NCBI RefSeq assembly: GCF_964229645.1
Contig: NZ_CAXREX010000114.1
Span: forward strand, 1-18,866
Source of the DNA: Nioella sp964229645
Lineage (GTDB): Bacteria; Pseudomonadota; Alphaproteobacteria; Rhodobacterales; Rhodobacteraceae
Direction of reading: 5' to 3'
DNA: 18,866 bases
Shown: one piece after another, positions 1 to 6,715 of the stretch
Position numbering within the stretch: position 1 is the first letter of the stretch
How the letters are laid out: every line of letters begins with the position of its first letter
Notes under the pieces: model-generated
The model's database searches: none
What the model was told of the DNA's origin: nothing
The model's input: the letters and a program-made list of their open reading frames with translations, nothing else
Translations under genes and position numbers: made by a program

Positions 1-29
1 AAAAGGGCGGTCGAAATAAAGGCGCGCAT
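1..29 (-). CDS. lptA: LptA, N-terminal fragment (cut by window edge)
   Basis: Only the first nine complete codons are inside the window. Read on the minus strand they give MRAFISTAL, a basic start followed by hydrophobic residues, as expected for the signal peptide of a periplasmic protein. A Shine-Dalgarno-like CGGAG lies 6 bases upstream of the ATG, and the preceding lptC stop is only 10 bases away, so the two are probably one transcript. LptA is the periplasmic bridge that carries lipopolysaccharide from the LptBFGC complex to the outer membrane. The identification rests mainly on the rnd-lptC-lptA order known from related alphaproteobacteria, because too little protein is visible to test it. 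Confidence 0.6.
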
Positions 30-39
30 GAAAACTCCG

Positions 40-636
40 CTAATCCCTTGGTGCATATAGCACTCGAACACCCTCATTGAAAACGACTACATCGTTTCCA
101 TCAACCGAGGATATCTGCATGCGCCCCGCCGTGAGCTCCACACCGGGCCCGGTCAGGGCCACGTTGCCCGGCGCGTCGACGGTCGACGCCCGAAGTTCGA
201 AATGCAGTTCTTCGGTGCTGAGCTGGTATCCGTCAGAGGTTGTCAGCTGCACGGACTGAGCCAGGTCAGCCATCTGCGCCCGCAGGTCGAACAGGCCACC
301 ACCAGCAACAACCAGCAGGATGATCCGCTCGGTCATGTCAATCCGGGCCTCGACCCCGTCGGCCTCTATCAGGTTGGGATCACCTGCCACAGGTGCCGCA
401 CGCTCAGCAGTAAAGATAACCTCTCGTCCGTCAGGCAGCGTCCCGGCAAAGCGCGGGTTCCCAAGGCGCTGCTCGCGCGCCAGTTCTTCGACATCCACCG
501 CCGCGAAAGGGATAGCGCGATTGGGGTCCGGAGTTCGCGAGAAAAGGAACAGGGTCGACAGAAGCCCAAGCGCCACCAGTGGCAATATGATTTTCGCCCA
601 GGAAACGACCGTGGAATAGGTGTTTGGCGCGGCCAT
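40..636 (-). CDS. lptC: LPS export ABC transporter periplasmic protein LptC
   Basis: This 198-residue protein has one N-terminal membrane segment (about residues 12-33, KIILPLVALGLLSTLFLF) followed by a soluble region rich in beta-strand-like patterns. That is the architecture of LptC, the bitopic inner-membrane protein that passes lipopolysaccharide from LptBFG to LptA. A GRMQ segment and alternating hydrophobic strands near the C-terminus fit the OstA/LptC fold. The ATG is preceded by GAGG, and this SD overlaps the TGA of rnd 9 bases upstream, which suggests translational coupling. lptA follows 10 bases downstream. The family is weakly conserved in sequence, so the call relies on topology, length and neighbours together. 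I see no truncation. Confidence 0.85.
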   Translation of the reverse strand: MAAPNTYSTVVSWAKIILPLVALGLLSTLFLFSRTPDPNRAIPFAAVDVEELAREQRLGNPRFAGTLPDGREVIFTAERAAPVAGDPNLIEADGVEARIDMTERIILLVVAGGGLFDLRAQMADLAQSVQLTTSDGYQLSTEELHFELRASTVDAPGNVALTGPGVELTAGRMQISSVDGNDVVVFNEGVRVLYAPRD

Positions 637-645
637 CGGCGGGCC

Positions 646-1257
646 TCAGTGGCTGAAAATGTCGAGCTCGGGCCAGCCCGCCAGGTCAAGCTTGGCTCGG
701 GTCGGCAAGAAGTCGAAGCAGGCTTGGGCAATCTCGGTGCGGCCCTCGCGTTCCAGGCGGCGTTCGAAGATTTCCTTCAGCCGGTGAAGATACAGCACAT
801 CCGAGGCGGCATAGGTCATCTGCGCATCGGTCAGCTTGGGCGCCCCCCAGTCCGAGCTTTGCTGGTGCTTGGAGATGTCCACATCCAGCAATTCCTGGCA
901 CAGGTTCCGCAGCCCGTGACGATCTGTATAGGTCCGGGTCAGCTTGGAGGCGATCTTGGTGCAGAAGACCGGAGCGGCCAATGCGCCGAAGGCATTGTAC
1001 ATGGCGGCAATGTCGAATCGGCCGAAATGAAACAGCTTCAGCACAGTTGGGTCTTCCAGCATGCGGGCCAGGTTGGGCGCGGCTGATTGCCCCTTCTCGA
1101 TCTGAACGAGATGCGCGTTGCCATCGCCCCCCGACATCTGCACAAGGCACAGCCGGTCGCGATGCGGGTTGAGTCCCATGGTTTCGCAGTCAATGGCGAC
1201 AACCGGCCCAAGATCCAACCCGTCAGGAAGGTCATTCTTGTAAAGGTGGATCGTCAT
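646..1257 (-). CDS. rnd: Ribonuclease D, short form (DEDDy 3'-5' exoribonuclease)
   Basis: A 203-residue 3'-5' exoribonuclease of the RNase D type, a family that trims tRNA 3' ends and other structured RNAs. All DEDDy motifs are visible: Exo I is DCE with Asp23 and Glu25, Exo II is GRFD with Asp82, and Exo III is Tyr149-x3-Asp153. It ends soon after the exonuclease domain, so it lacks the HRDC domains that make E. coli RNase D about 375 residues long. The short form is common in alphaproteobacteria. The start was placed at MTIHLY because GAGGGG lies 5 bases upstream; an upstream in-frame extension would run into the tRNA gene. It lies 34 bases after tRNA-Leu on the same strand, and its SD is inside a predicted hairpin (see 1260-1293). 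lptC follows 9 bases downstream. Confidence 0.93.
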   Translation of the reverse strand: MTIHLYKNDLPDGLDLGPVVAIDCETMGLNPHRDRLCLVQMSGGDGNAHLVQIEKGQSAAPNLARMLEDPTVLKLFHFGRFDIAAMYNAFGALAAPVFCTKIASKLTRTYTDRHGLRNLCQELLDVDISKHQQSSDWGAPKLTDAQMTYAASDVLYLHRLKEIFERRLEREGRTEIAQACFDFLPTRAKLDLAGWPELDIFSH

Positions 1258-1259
1258 GT

Positions 1260-1293
1260 CATCCCCTCGTCGAAAAGCGACCTGGAGGGGATG
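1260..1293 (-). promoter_or_regulatory. Hairpin between tRNA-Leu and rnd that pairs the rnd ribosome binding site
   Basis: CATCCCCTC and GAGGGGATG form a perfect 9-bp inverted repeat (1285-1293 with 1260-1268). Inside it GTCG pairs with CGAC around a CTTTT loop, with a 3-base bulge. The minus-strand transcript would therefore hold a hairpin whose 5' arm begins in the CCA end of the tRNA and whose 3' arm is the SD of rnd. No T-run follows, so a terminator is unlikely. The pairing is seen directly; regulation of rnd is inference. Confidence 0.6.
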
Positions 1294-1378
1294 GTGCCCA
1301 GGAGAGGACTCGAACCTCCACGTCCGTACGGACACTAGCACCTGAAGCTAGCGCGTCTACCAATTCCGCCACCTGGGC
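1292..1378 (-). tRNA. tRNA-Leu (anticodon CAG)
   Basis: Read on the minus strand this 87-nt region folds as a class II tRNA. The acceptor stem is GCCCAGG/CCTGGGC (7 bp, perfect). The D-arm contains GGTAGACGC. The anticodon stem CTAGC/GCTAG encloses the loop TTCAGGT, so the anticodon is CAG (leucine, reading CUG). The long variable arm TGTCCGTACGGACG is typical of tRNA-Leu, and the T-arm has loop TTCGAGT. The discriminator is A, and the CCA tail is encoded in the DNA. A promoter lies 18-46 bases upstream. Confidence 0.97.
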
Positions 1379-1395
1379 CGGTGTCGTGAGAGCGG

Positions 1396-1424
1396 CAGAT
1401 ATCTCTCTGTCGGGGTGGTGTCAA
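1396..1424 (-). promoter_or_regulatory. Sigma70-type promoter of tRNA-Leu (possibly also rnd-lptC-lptA)
   Basis: On the minus strand a perfect -35 box TTGACA (1419-1424) is separated by exactly 17 bases from TATCTG (1396-1401, 4 of 6 to the -10 consensus). The tRNA 5' end is 17 bases past the -10 box, leaving a leader of about 11 nt. I see no other strong promoter or intrinsic terminator before rnd, so this promoter may also drive the downstream genes. Confidence 0.7.
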
Positions 1425-1498
1425 CGGGCCTCGGTGCAAAAAAATGCATTCTCTTGCGACAGGCTGATGCGGGCAGTGGGGGCGGGACGTTTTGCGCC

Positions 1499-1527
1499 TT
1501 GTCCTACAGGGGCGCGGCGCGTATCAC
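1499..1527 (+). promoter_or_regulatory. Candidate sigma70-type promoter of the NDUFA9-like gene
   Basis: TTGTCC (1499-1504), 17 bases, then TATCAC (1522-1527); each box matches 4 of 6 consensus positions. The position suits a leader of about 23 nt before the ATG at 1557. The match is modest, so this is a suggestion only. Confidence 0.35.
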
Positions 1528-1556
1528 ACGCCCTAACCGAGACCGGAGGGACAAGC

Positions 1557-2543
1557 ATGTCGAAACTCGTGACGATCTTTGGCGGGTCTGGCTTCGTGGG
1601 TCGCTACATTGCGCGGCGCATGGCCAAAGAAGGCTGGCGCGTTCGCGTGGCGGTGCGCCGCCCGAACGAAGCAATCTTCGTGCGTCCCTACGGTGCCGTT
1701 GGCCAGGTAGAGCCGATCCTTGCCAACATTCGCGATGATGCGTCCGTTGCTGCCGCGATCGCCGGGGCCGATGCGGTGGTGAACTGCGTTGGTGTTCTGA
1801 CCGAGCGCGGCAAGAACAAGTTCGAAGCGGTTCAGGCCGAAGGCGCAGCGCGGATCGCCCGTCTTGCCGCCGAAGCAGGGGTTGGCCAACTGGTGCATCT
1901 GTCCGCGATCGGGGCCGATGCGGGGTCCGACAGCGACTATGCCCGCACGAAAGCCGAGGGCGAAGCCGCCGTTCTGAATAGCTTCCCGGGTGCGGTCATC
2001 CTTCGCCCCTCCGTGATTTTTGGCACCGAGGATGAATTCTTCAACCGCTTCGCCAAGATGACCAAGCTCGGTCCTGTTCTGCCCTTGGTGGGGGGTGAGT
2101 CGCGGTTCCAGCCGGTCTATGTCGATGACGTGGCCAAGGCCGCGGTTGCCGGTGTTCTGGGTCAGGCTGCGCCGGGCGTTTACGAACTGGGTGGTCCTGA
2201 TGTGGAATCTCTGCATGACCTGATGGTCAAGATGCTGAAGGTGATCCGTCGTCGCCGCCTGATCGTGAACCTGCCCTTCTGGGTTGGTTCGGTTATGGCA
2301 TTCGGCTTTGGCGCGATGCAGGCATTGACCGTTGGGCTGATCCACAATGGCATCCTCACCCGCGACCAGGTGCGCCAACTGCGCCGTGACAATGTCGTGG
2401 GCGAAGGTGCCAAGGGCTTTGCCGATCTCGGGATCGAGCCGACCGACATGGATGCGGTTCTGGCAGATTACCTGTGGCCTTATCGCCCCGGTGGTCAGTA
2501 CTCCGATCTTCAGGCCAGCGCCCGGAACCTCAAGAACACCTAA
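1557..2543 (+). CDS. Complex I NDUFA9-type NAD(P)-binding protein (atypical SDR)
   Basis: The 328-residue protein opens directly with a Rossmann dinucleotide motif (GGSGFVG, residues 9-15). It contains Tyr128-x3-Lys132 (YARTK), reminiscent of the short-chain dehydrogenase active-site pair, followed by ILRPSVIFG and EDEFFNRFA. This pattern belongs to atypical SDRs of the NDUFA9 group, whose mitochondrial member is an accessory subunit of respiratory complex I. Several bacterial members are annotated as NAD-dependent epimerases without proof of a reaction. A hydrophobic stretch around residues 235-260 might touch the membrane. The start at 1557 is preferred because GGAGG lies 7 bases upstream. 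A longer in-frame reading from 1386 would run through the promoter region. Its TAA overlaps the stop of uppP on the other strand. Substrate or partner cannot be read from the sequence. Confidence 0.85.
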   Translation: MSKLVTIFGGSGFVGRYIARRMAKEGWRVRVAVRRPNEAIFVRPYGAVGQVEPILANIRDDASVAAAIAGADAVVNCVGVLTERGKNKFEAVQAEGAARIARLAAEAGVGQLVHLSAIGADAGSDSDYARTKAEGEAAVLNSFPGAVILRPSVIFGTEDEFFNRFAKMTKLGPVLPLVGGESRFQPVYVDDVAKAAVAGVLGQAAPGVYELGGPDVESLHDLMVKMLKVIRRRRLIVNLPFWVGSVMAFGFGAMQALTVGLIHNGILTRDQVRQLRRDNVVGEGAKGFADLGIEPTDMDAVLADYLWPYRPGGQYSDLQASARNLKNT

Positions 2544-3343
2544 GCGTAGGCAATAATCAGCAGCACGATGCCGAGGATCACCCTGTAAATCACGTACGGG
2601 GTGAAGCTCACGCTGCGCAAAAGTCGCATCATGAAAGTGAGTGCTGCCAAGGCAGCGATGAAGGCCATTCCGGCGGCAATGGCCCCGTTGTAGGCCGCTT
2701 CGGCATCGGCTGTGGCCACAACCTCTGCCCCCAGAAGCACGCCCGAGGCAAGGATCGTGGGGATCGACATCAGCATCGACAGTCGCGCCGAGTCATGACG
2801 CTCGTAGCCGAGCGTTCGGGCTGCGGTAATCGTGATGCCCGAACGCGAGGTGCCCGGGATCAAAGCGATGGCTTGCCACAGGCCCATGATCATTGCGTGG
2901 CGCAGGCTCCAGTCACGCGTATCAAGCCGCTCCGTGCCGCGCTGGTCGGCCCAGTATAGCACCAGGCCGAAGATCAGCATCGTCCAGCCAATCACCGCCA
3001 TTGAGCGCAAAGAGTCATCAAGGCCAGTCAGCTTTAGCGCCAGGCCGAACAGGATAACGGGGATCGTCGCGATGATCAGACCAAGCGCCAGCCTGGCCTC
3101 GGCGCTGTCACGTTTGCCAGTGGCCAGCTGTCCGGTTCCGATCAGAGCCGCGCGGACATCGCGCCAGAAATACAGCACAACCGCCCCAAGCGTTCCGACG
3201 TGAACGGCCACATCGATGACCTGTCCCTGGTCGGCCATGCCAGTGAGTTCGGGCAAGAGAATCAGGTGCCCGGAAGAGGAAATGGGCAGAAACTCGGTAA
3301 GGCCCTGGATGACCGCAACGATGAAGAGGTGAAACAGCGTCAT
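2540..3343 (-). CDS. uppP: Undecaprenyl-diphosphatase UppP (BacA family)
   Basis: This 267-residue integral membrane protein dephosphorylates undecaprenyl pyrophosphate, recycling the lipid carrier for peptidoglycan and other envelope polymers. Diagnostic motifs are present: QGLTE at residues 13-17, PISSSGH with His26, and PGTSRSGIT at 163-171 with Arg167. Multiple hydrophobic segments follow, and the length equals that usual for the family. The start was set at MTLFHLF because AGGA precedes it and because homologues begin just before IVAVIQG; a 13-residue upstream extension is open but would lie in the leader. The gene is convergent with its left neighbour, and their stop codons overlap by 4 bases. 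A TTGACA promoter lies upstream at 3391-3420. Confidence 0.95.
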   Translation of the reverse strand: MTLFHLFIVAVIQGLTEFLPISSSGHLILLPELTGMADQGQVIDVAVHVGTLGAVVLYFWRDVRAALIGTGQLATGKRDSAEARLALGLIIATIPVILFGLALKLTGLDDSLRSMAVIGWTMLIFGLVLYWADQRGTERLDTRDWSLRHAMIMGLWQAIALIPGTSRSGITITAARTLGYERHDSARLSMLMSIPTILASGVLLGAEVVATADAEAAYNGAIAAGMAFIAALAALTFMMRLLRSVSFTPYVIYRVILGIVLLIIAYA

Positions 3344-3390
3344 TTTATCCTGCCCTGTAACCGAGTAGAGCGACTTTCGCAACTATCTGA

Positions 3391-3420
3391 TTTACATTGA
3401 GAAAATCCAATATATGTCAA
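3391..3420 (-). promoter_or_regulatory. Candidate sigma70-type promoter of uppP
   Basis: On the minus strand TTGACA (3415-3420, perfect) is followed after 18 bases by TGTAAA (3391-3396, 4 of 6). The region is much more A/T-rich than its surroundings. It would give a leader of roughly 40 nt before the uppP ATG. Confidence 0.5.
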
Positions 3421-3505
3421 CAATACTGCCATATAAATGCCGCCGATATCTCCATTGGGGGATGAGGGAGGCCAATTGTCGCCCAAATAGGTCAGCATTG
3501 CTGTC

Positions 3506-3534
3506 TTTTCATGTTTTCGGAGCGCTTGTATAGG
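3506..3534 (+). promoter_or_regulatory. Weak candidate promoter of gltD
   Basis: TTTTCA (3506-3511), 17 bases, TATAGG (3529-3534); 4 of 6 matches in each box. The -10 box runs into a small inverted repeat, TAGGA-GCTT-TCCTA (3531-3544), which could be an operator or chance. I found no convincing sigma54 (-24/-12) site. Confidence 0.25.
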
Positions 3535-3576
3535 AGCTTTCCTAGCTGATCCTAAAGGGAACCTGAAAGGCACGCC

Positions 3577-5010
3577 ATGGCTGTTGAGAAGATGCTGAAG
3601 TTCGTGACCGTGGGCAAGTCCATGCCCGAGAAGCGCTCGGCCGAGGAGCGCGCGCATGATTTCAACGAGATTTATGGCGAATATGCTGCCGCGAAGGCAG
3701 AGGAACAGGCCAGCCGTTGCAGCCAGTGCGGCGTGCCCTATTGCCAGTCCCATTGCCCGCTGCACAACAACATCCCCGACTGGCTGCGCCTGACCGCGAC
3801 GGGCCGGTTGCAGGAAGCCTATGAGATCAGCCAGGCGACCAATACTTTCCCGGAAATCTGTGGCCGCATCTGCCCGCAGGATCGCCTGTGCGAAGGCAAC
3901 TGCGTGATCGAGCAATCGGGCCACGGCACCGTGACCATTGGTTCCGTCGAAAAATACATCACCGACACCGCCTGGGAACAGGGCTGGGTCAAACAGATCA
4001 AGCCGGCCCATGAACGCCCGGAAAGCGTTGGCATCATCGGCGCTGGCCCCGGCGGCCTCGCCGCTGCCGACCGTCTGCGCCGCGCAGGGCTGCAAGTGAC
4101 GGTCTACGACCGCTATGACCGTTCGGGCGGCCTGCTGACCTACGGCATTCCCGGCTTCAAGCTGGAAAAAGACGTGGTGATGCGCCGAAACAAGCAGCTG
4201 GAAGATGGCGGCGTCACCTTTGTTCTGAACTGCAACGTGGGCGAGGATATCAGCTTTGCCGAGATCCGCGAAAAGCATGATTTCGTGGTTATTGCCACGG
4301 GCGTCTACAAGACTCGCGACCTGGGCGGGCCGGGCGCCGGTGCTGCCGGGATCGTGCGCGCGATCGACTACCTGACCGCGTCCAACCGCCTGTCCTTCGG
4401 TGACAGCGTGCCGGAATTCACCTCGGGCGAACTGAATGCTGAAGGCAAGAAGGTCGTCGTGATCGGGGGCGGCGACACCGCGATGGATTGCGTTCGCACG
4501 GCGATCCGCCAAGGGGCGGAAAGCGTGAAATGCCTCTACCGCCGCGACCGGGCCAATATGCCCGGCTCTCAGCGCGAGGTGCAGAATGCCGAGGAAGAAG
4601 GCGTCGAATTCGTCTGGCTTGCCGCGCCCAAGGGCTTTGCGGGCGATCCCGTGACCGGCGTGATGGTGCAGCAGATGCGGCTGGGTCAGCCCGACGCATC
4701 GGGCCGCCGCAGCCCCGAAGTGATCGAGGGTGCAGATTACGTCGAAGAGGCCGATCTGGTCATCAAGGCGCTGGGCTTCGAGCCGGAGGACCTGCCTGCC
4801 CTGTGGAACACGCCCGAACTGGAAGTGACCCGCTGGGGCACCGTGAAGGCCGATTTCCAGACGCATGAAACCAACCTGCCGGGCGTCTACGCGGTGGGCG
4901 ATATTCAGCGCGGCGCAAGCCTTGTCGTCTGGGCGATCCGCGACGGGCGCGAGGCGGCAGATGACATCCTGTCGAAACTGGCAGTCAGCACGGGGGTCGC
5001 CGCCGAATAA
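3577..5010 (+). CDS. gltD: Glutamate synthase [NADPH], small (beta) subunit
   Basis: The 477-residue beta subunit feeds electrons from NADPH through FAD and iron-sulfur clusters to GltB for glutamate formation from glutamine and 2-oxoglutarate. Two N-terminal cysteine groups are visible, Cys48/51/56/60 and Cys95/99/105/109, which supply the 4Fe-4S ligands. The FAD-binding GAGPGG lies at residues 155-160. A second dinucleotide site, IGGGDTAMD, starts near residue 296. The C-terminal AVGD (439-442) is the usual FAD-contacting motif. Length is normal for the family. The ATG is preceded by AAAGG; alternative starts would cut the conserved MLKFV segment. Unusually compared with the enteric gltBD order, gltD comes first, and two unrelated genes separate it from gltB. 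Confidence 0.97.
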   Translation: MAVEKMLKFVTVGKSMPEKRSAEERAHDFNEIYGEYAAAKAEEQASRCSQCGVPYCQSHCPLHNNIPDWLRLTATGRLQEAYEISQATNTFPEICGRICPQDRLCEGNCVIEQSGHGTVTIGSVEKYITDTAWEQGWVKQIKPAHERPESVGIIGAGPGGLAAADRLRRAGLQVTVYDRYDRSGGLLTYGIPGFKLEKDVVMRRNKQLEDGGVTFVLNCNVGEDISFAEIREKHDFVVIATGVYKTRDLGGPGAGAAGIVRAIDYLTASNRLSFGDSVPEFTSGELNAEGKKVVVIGGGDTAMDCVRTAIRQGAESVKCLYRRDRANMPGSQREVQNAEEEGVEFVWLAAPKGFAGDPVTGVMVQQMRLGQPDASGRRSPEVIEGADYVEEADLVIKALGFEPEDLPALWNTPELEVTRWGTVKADFQTHETNLPGVYAVGDIQRGASLVVWAIRDGREAADDILSKLAVSTGVAAE

Positions 5011-5035
5011 GGGCCAAAAAGGGTGGGCACCGGGC

Positions 5036-5079
5036 GTACACCACCTGTACACCATGCGTACACCCCCCGTGCATACGGA
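5036..5079 (+). repeat. Four 11-bp tandem units with GTACACC core
   Basis: GTACACC begins at 5036, 5047 and 5058, exactly 11 bases apart, and a degenerate copy GTGCATA begins at 5069. Units 1 and 2 share 8 bases and the remaining 3-4 bases of each unit vary. The array starts 25 bases after the gltD stop and ends 59 bases before the next ATG. Heptamers repeated every 11 bp are the layout of PhoB/OmpR-type response-regulator boxes, though this core is not one I recognise. Confidence 0.75.
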
Positions 5080-5138
5080 ACCCCACGAATTTCGGAGTCA
5101 CCGCTGCACGCGCCAGTATTCAGGGAAGGATTGCTGAC

Positions 5139-5858
5139 ATGTTCAACTTGATCATCCGTTACCTCGCAGCCACCGCATTAACCCTTTCGGGGGTATTTGC
5201 CCTGCTGCCCGCCGCCCCCGCGGCGGCTCAGGGGATGGCGCGCATCACGCCACCCGCGGGATGCACGGCCTTCCTGACCGTTCAGTCGCGCGGATGCACC
5301 GTGTCGCATAGCTGGACCTGCGAAGGCGATCCCGAGGGGACTCATTGGCGCCTGTCGATGGATGAGGATGGGCCGTTCTACCTGAACTACACCGACAGCG
5401 AGTTTCGCTGGCTTCTGTCCTACGAGCTGCGCTCGGGCGCGCAGAACACCCTGATCCAGCCCGAACAGGACCCGGCTTCGATCAGCGATCTCTTCGCCAA
5501 TGGCGTCGATTCCATGGTCTTCTCGCTGATCCATGAAACCGACACCGGCCAGCGCATCCAGCGCGACTATACCGGGTTCGACCGGCTGACCGGGGAAACC
5601 GTGGAAATCGACGGGCGTATCCTGAACCGCACCGAGTTTTCCTATGAATACGACCTGGGCGAAGGCCCGCGCCGCGTGGAAGGCAACCAGTATGTCAGCG
5701 AAGACTGGCGGATGTTCTTCGGCGGCATGGAAGTGACGACCCTGCCCAATGGCGAAAGCTTCGAAGGGGATTATTCCCCGGTCGAGTTCGCCGAACCGGG
5801 CGAACGCGGCTTCCTTAGCGCGACGCCGCTTTATGATTGCGGGGACATGATGTCGTGA
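5139..5858 (+). CDS. Secreted/periplasmic protein of unknown function
   Basis: I do not recognise this 239-residue protein. It begins with a clear Sec signal peptide: a positive residue early, a hydrophobic core, and APAAA with likely cleavage between Ala30 and Gln31. The mature part is acidic and rich in aromatic residues. It has exactly four cysteines (42, 53, 61 and 234), which suggests two disulfides and a periplasmic or extracellular location. No membrane segment follows the signal and no lipobox is seen. GGAAGG lies 9 bases before the ATG. It sits between gltD and the alpha/beta-hydrolase on the same strand; 128 bases containing the 11-bp repeats precede it, so it may have its own promoter. 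Its placement within the glutamate synthase cluster does not by itself show a link to nitrogen assimilation. Confidence 0.85.
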   Translation: MFNLIIRYLAATALTLSGVFALLPAAPAAAQGMARITPPAGCTAFLTVQSRGCTVSHSWTCEGDPEGTHWRLSMDEDGPFYLNYTDSEFRWLLSYELRSGAQNTLIQPEQDPASISDLFANGVDSMVFSLIHETDTGQRIQRDYTGFDRLTGETVEIDGRILNRTEFSYEYDLGEGPRRVEGNQYVSEDWRMFFGGMEVTTLPNGESFEGDYSPVEFAEPGERGFLSATPLYDCGDMMS

Positions 5859-5897
5859 GCGCATGCCGGTCCGCATATGCCTGCCCTGGGGGTGCCC

Positions 5898-6644
5898 ATG
5901 GCGCATGATCTGACGATCACCGAGGTCCTTCGGGACCCGGACCTGCATATGTGGGAACATCGCGCCGACTCTCGCGATGCGGTGCTGTGCCTGTCGGGTG
6001 TCGGAACCGATCCGGCGGAAACGCCGGGGCATGAATTCGCCCGCTCGGCCAGCGGCAATGGCACGCGCAACGTGCTGTTCGTGGCCGATCCGAACCGGAC
6101 CTGGCTGAACGGCCCTGGCCTGATCGAAAAGATCGTGGAGCTTTGGGATGCGTTCGTGACGCGCTGCGGGTCGCCGCGCCGTGTTGCGCTGGGCCATTCG
6201 ATGGGTGGATTCGCGGCGCTCGTTCTGCCGGGCTTCACGCGGCTCGACTCCGCCCTTGCCTTTGCGCCGCAGTTTTCCGTCGATCCGTCGATCGTGCCCG
6301 ATGAACACCGCTGGATGGAGTATCGCGAGAAGATCGAGAGCTTCCGTATCCGCAGCGTGGCCGATCATCTGAACGACAGCACCGACTATGTCATCCTGCA
6401 TGGCCGCCACCCGCGCGAAGCGGTTCAGCGCGACCTGTTTCCGCTGGCCGGCAACATCCGCCATTTCATCCTGCCGCGCACCCATCACGACGTGCCGCAG
6501 AAGCTGAAGATGGCGGGGGTCCTGGCGCCGTTCATGAAAGCGGTGATCGACAAGCGGGTGCGCCGCGCGCGGCTGATCCTGCAAGACAATTTCGGGGCGG
6601 AACTGCGCCGCCCGAGCGAGACAGGCGAAGGAGTGGTCGCATGA
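5898..6644 (+). CDS. Alpha/beta-hydrolase fold protein, substrate unknown
   Basis: The 248-residue protein carries the nucleophile elbow GHSMGG with Ser101 at the centre, after a strand-like VALG, as in alpha/beta-hydrolases. A candidate catalytic histidine is His196 or His197 in THHDVP near the C-terminus. The usual acid in a G-x-x-D turn is not obvious: the expected strand reads VILHGRHPREAV. No signal peptide or membrane segment is seen, so a cytoplasmic location is likely. The start at 5898 is preferred over an in-frame ATG at 5877 because GGGGG stands 5 bases upstream of it, whereas 5877 has no SD. Its TGA overlaps the ATG of a possible micro-ORF (6641). The gene lies between a secreted protein and gltB and may be co-transcribed. 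An esterase or thioesterase role is possible but unproven. Confidence 0.85.
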   Translation: MAHDLTITEVLRDPDLHMWEHRADSRDAVLCLSGVGTDPAETPGHEFARSASGNGTRNVLFVADPNRTWLNGPGLIEKIVELWDAFVTRCGSPRRVALGHSMGGFAALVLPGFTRLDSALAFAPQFSVDPSIVPDEHRWMEYREKIESFRIRSVADHLNDSTDYVILHGRHPREAVQRDLFPLAGNIRHFILPRTHHDVPQKLKMAGVLAPFMKAVIDKRVRRARLILQDNFGAELRRPSETGEGVVA

Positions 6645-6715
6645 CATTCCCCGCCCACAGAGACACCGGTTCGGGCCGCGCGCCCGGAACGCCCGTAGAA
6701 GGAGAGCCTCAATGA
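6641..6715 (+). CDS. Possible 24-codon micro-ORF coupling hydrolase to gltB
   Basis: An ATG at 6641 overlaps the TGA of the hydrolase gene as ATGA. The frame stays open for 24 codons and ends in a TGA at 6713-6715 that overlaps the ATG of gltB, again as ATGA. GAAGGAG lies about 8 bases upstream of its start, a strong SD. The peptide (MTFPAHRDTG at its N-terminus) is hydrophilic, rich in Gly and Pro, and matches nothing I know. The double ATGA junction would let ribosomes pass from the hydrolase through to gltB. Whether it is translated cannot be told from sequence alone; a chance open frame is possible in a 67-base gap. Confidence 0.4.
   Translation: MTFPAHRDTGSGRAPGTPVEGEPQ

Noticed and set aside
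1260..1293. tRNA-rnd hairpin considered as an intrinsic terminator
   Set aside because: No T-run follows on the minus strand, and the start codon of rnd begins two bases after the stem.
3344..3576. Sigma54 promoter for gltD
   Set aside because: No GG-N10-GC pair fitting TGGCAC-N5-TTGC was found in the gap; only a weak sigma70-like match remains.
3340..5055. 571-codon minus-strand frame over gltD
   Set aside because: Antisense to an intact gltD, with no recognisable motif and no SD; it would also overlap the uppP start region.
5036..5079. Short repeat array considered as CRISPR
   Set aside because: Units are 11 bases with no unique spacers of 25-40 bases and no cas genes nearby.
5054..5137. 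27-codon ORF ending one base before the secreted-protein ATG
   Set aside because: No SD in front of its ATG and most of it is the translated 11-bp repeat array, so coding is unlikely.
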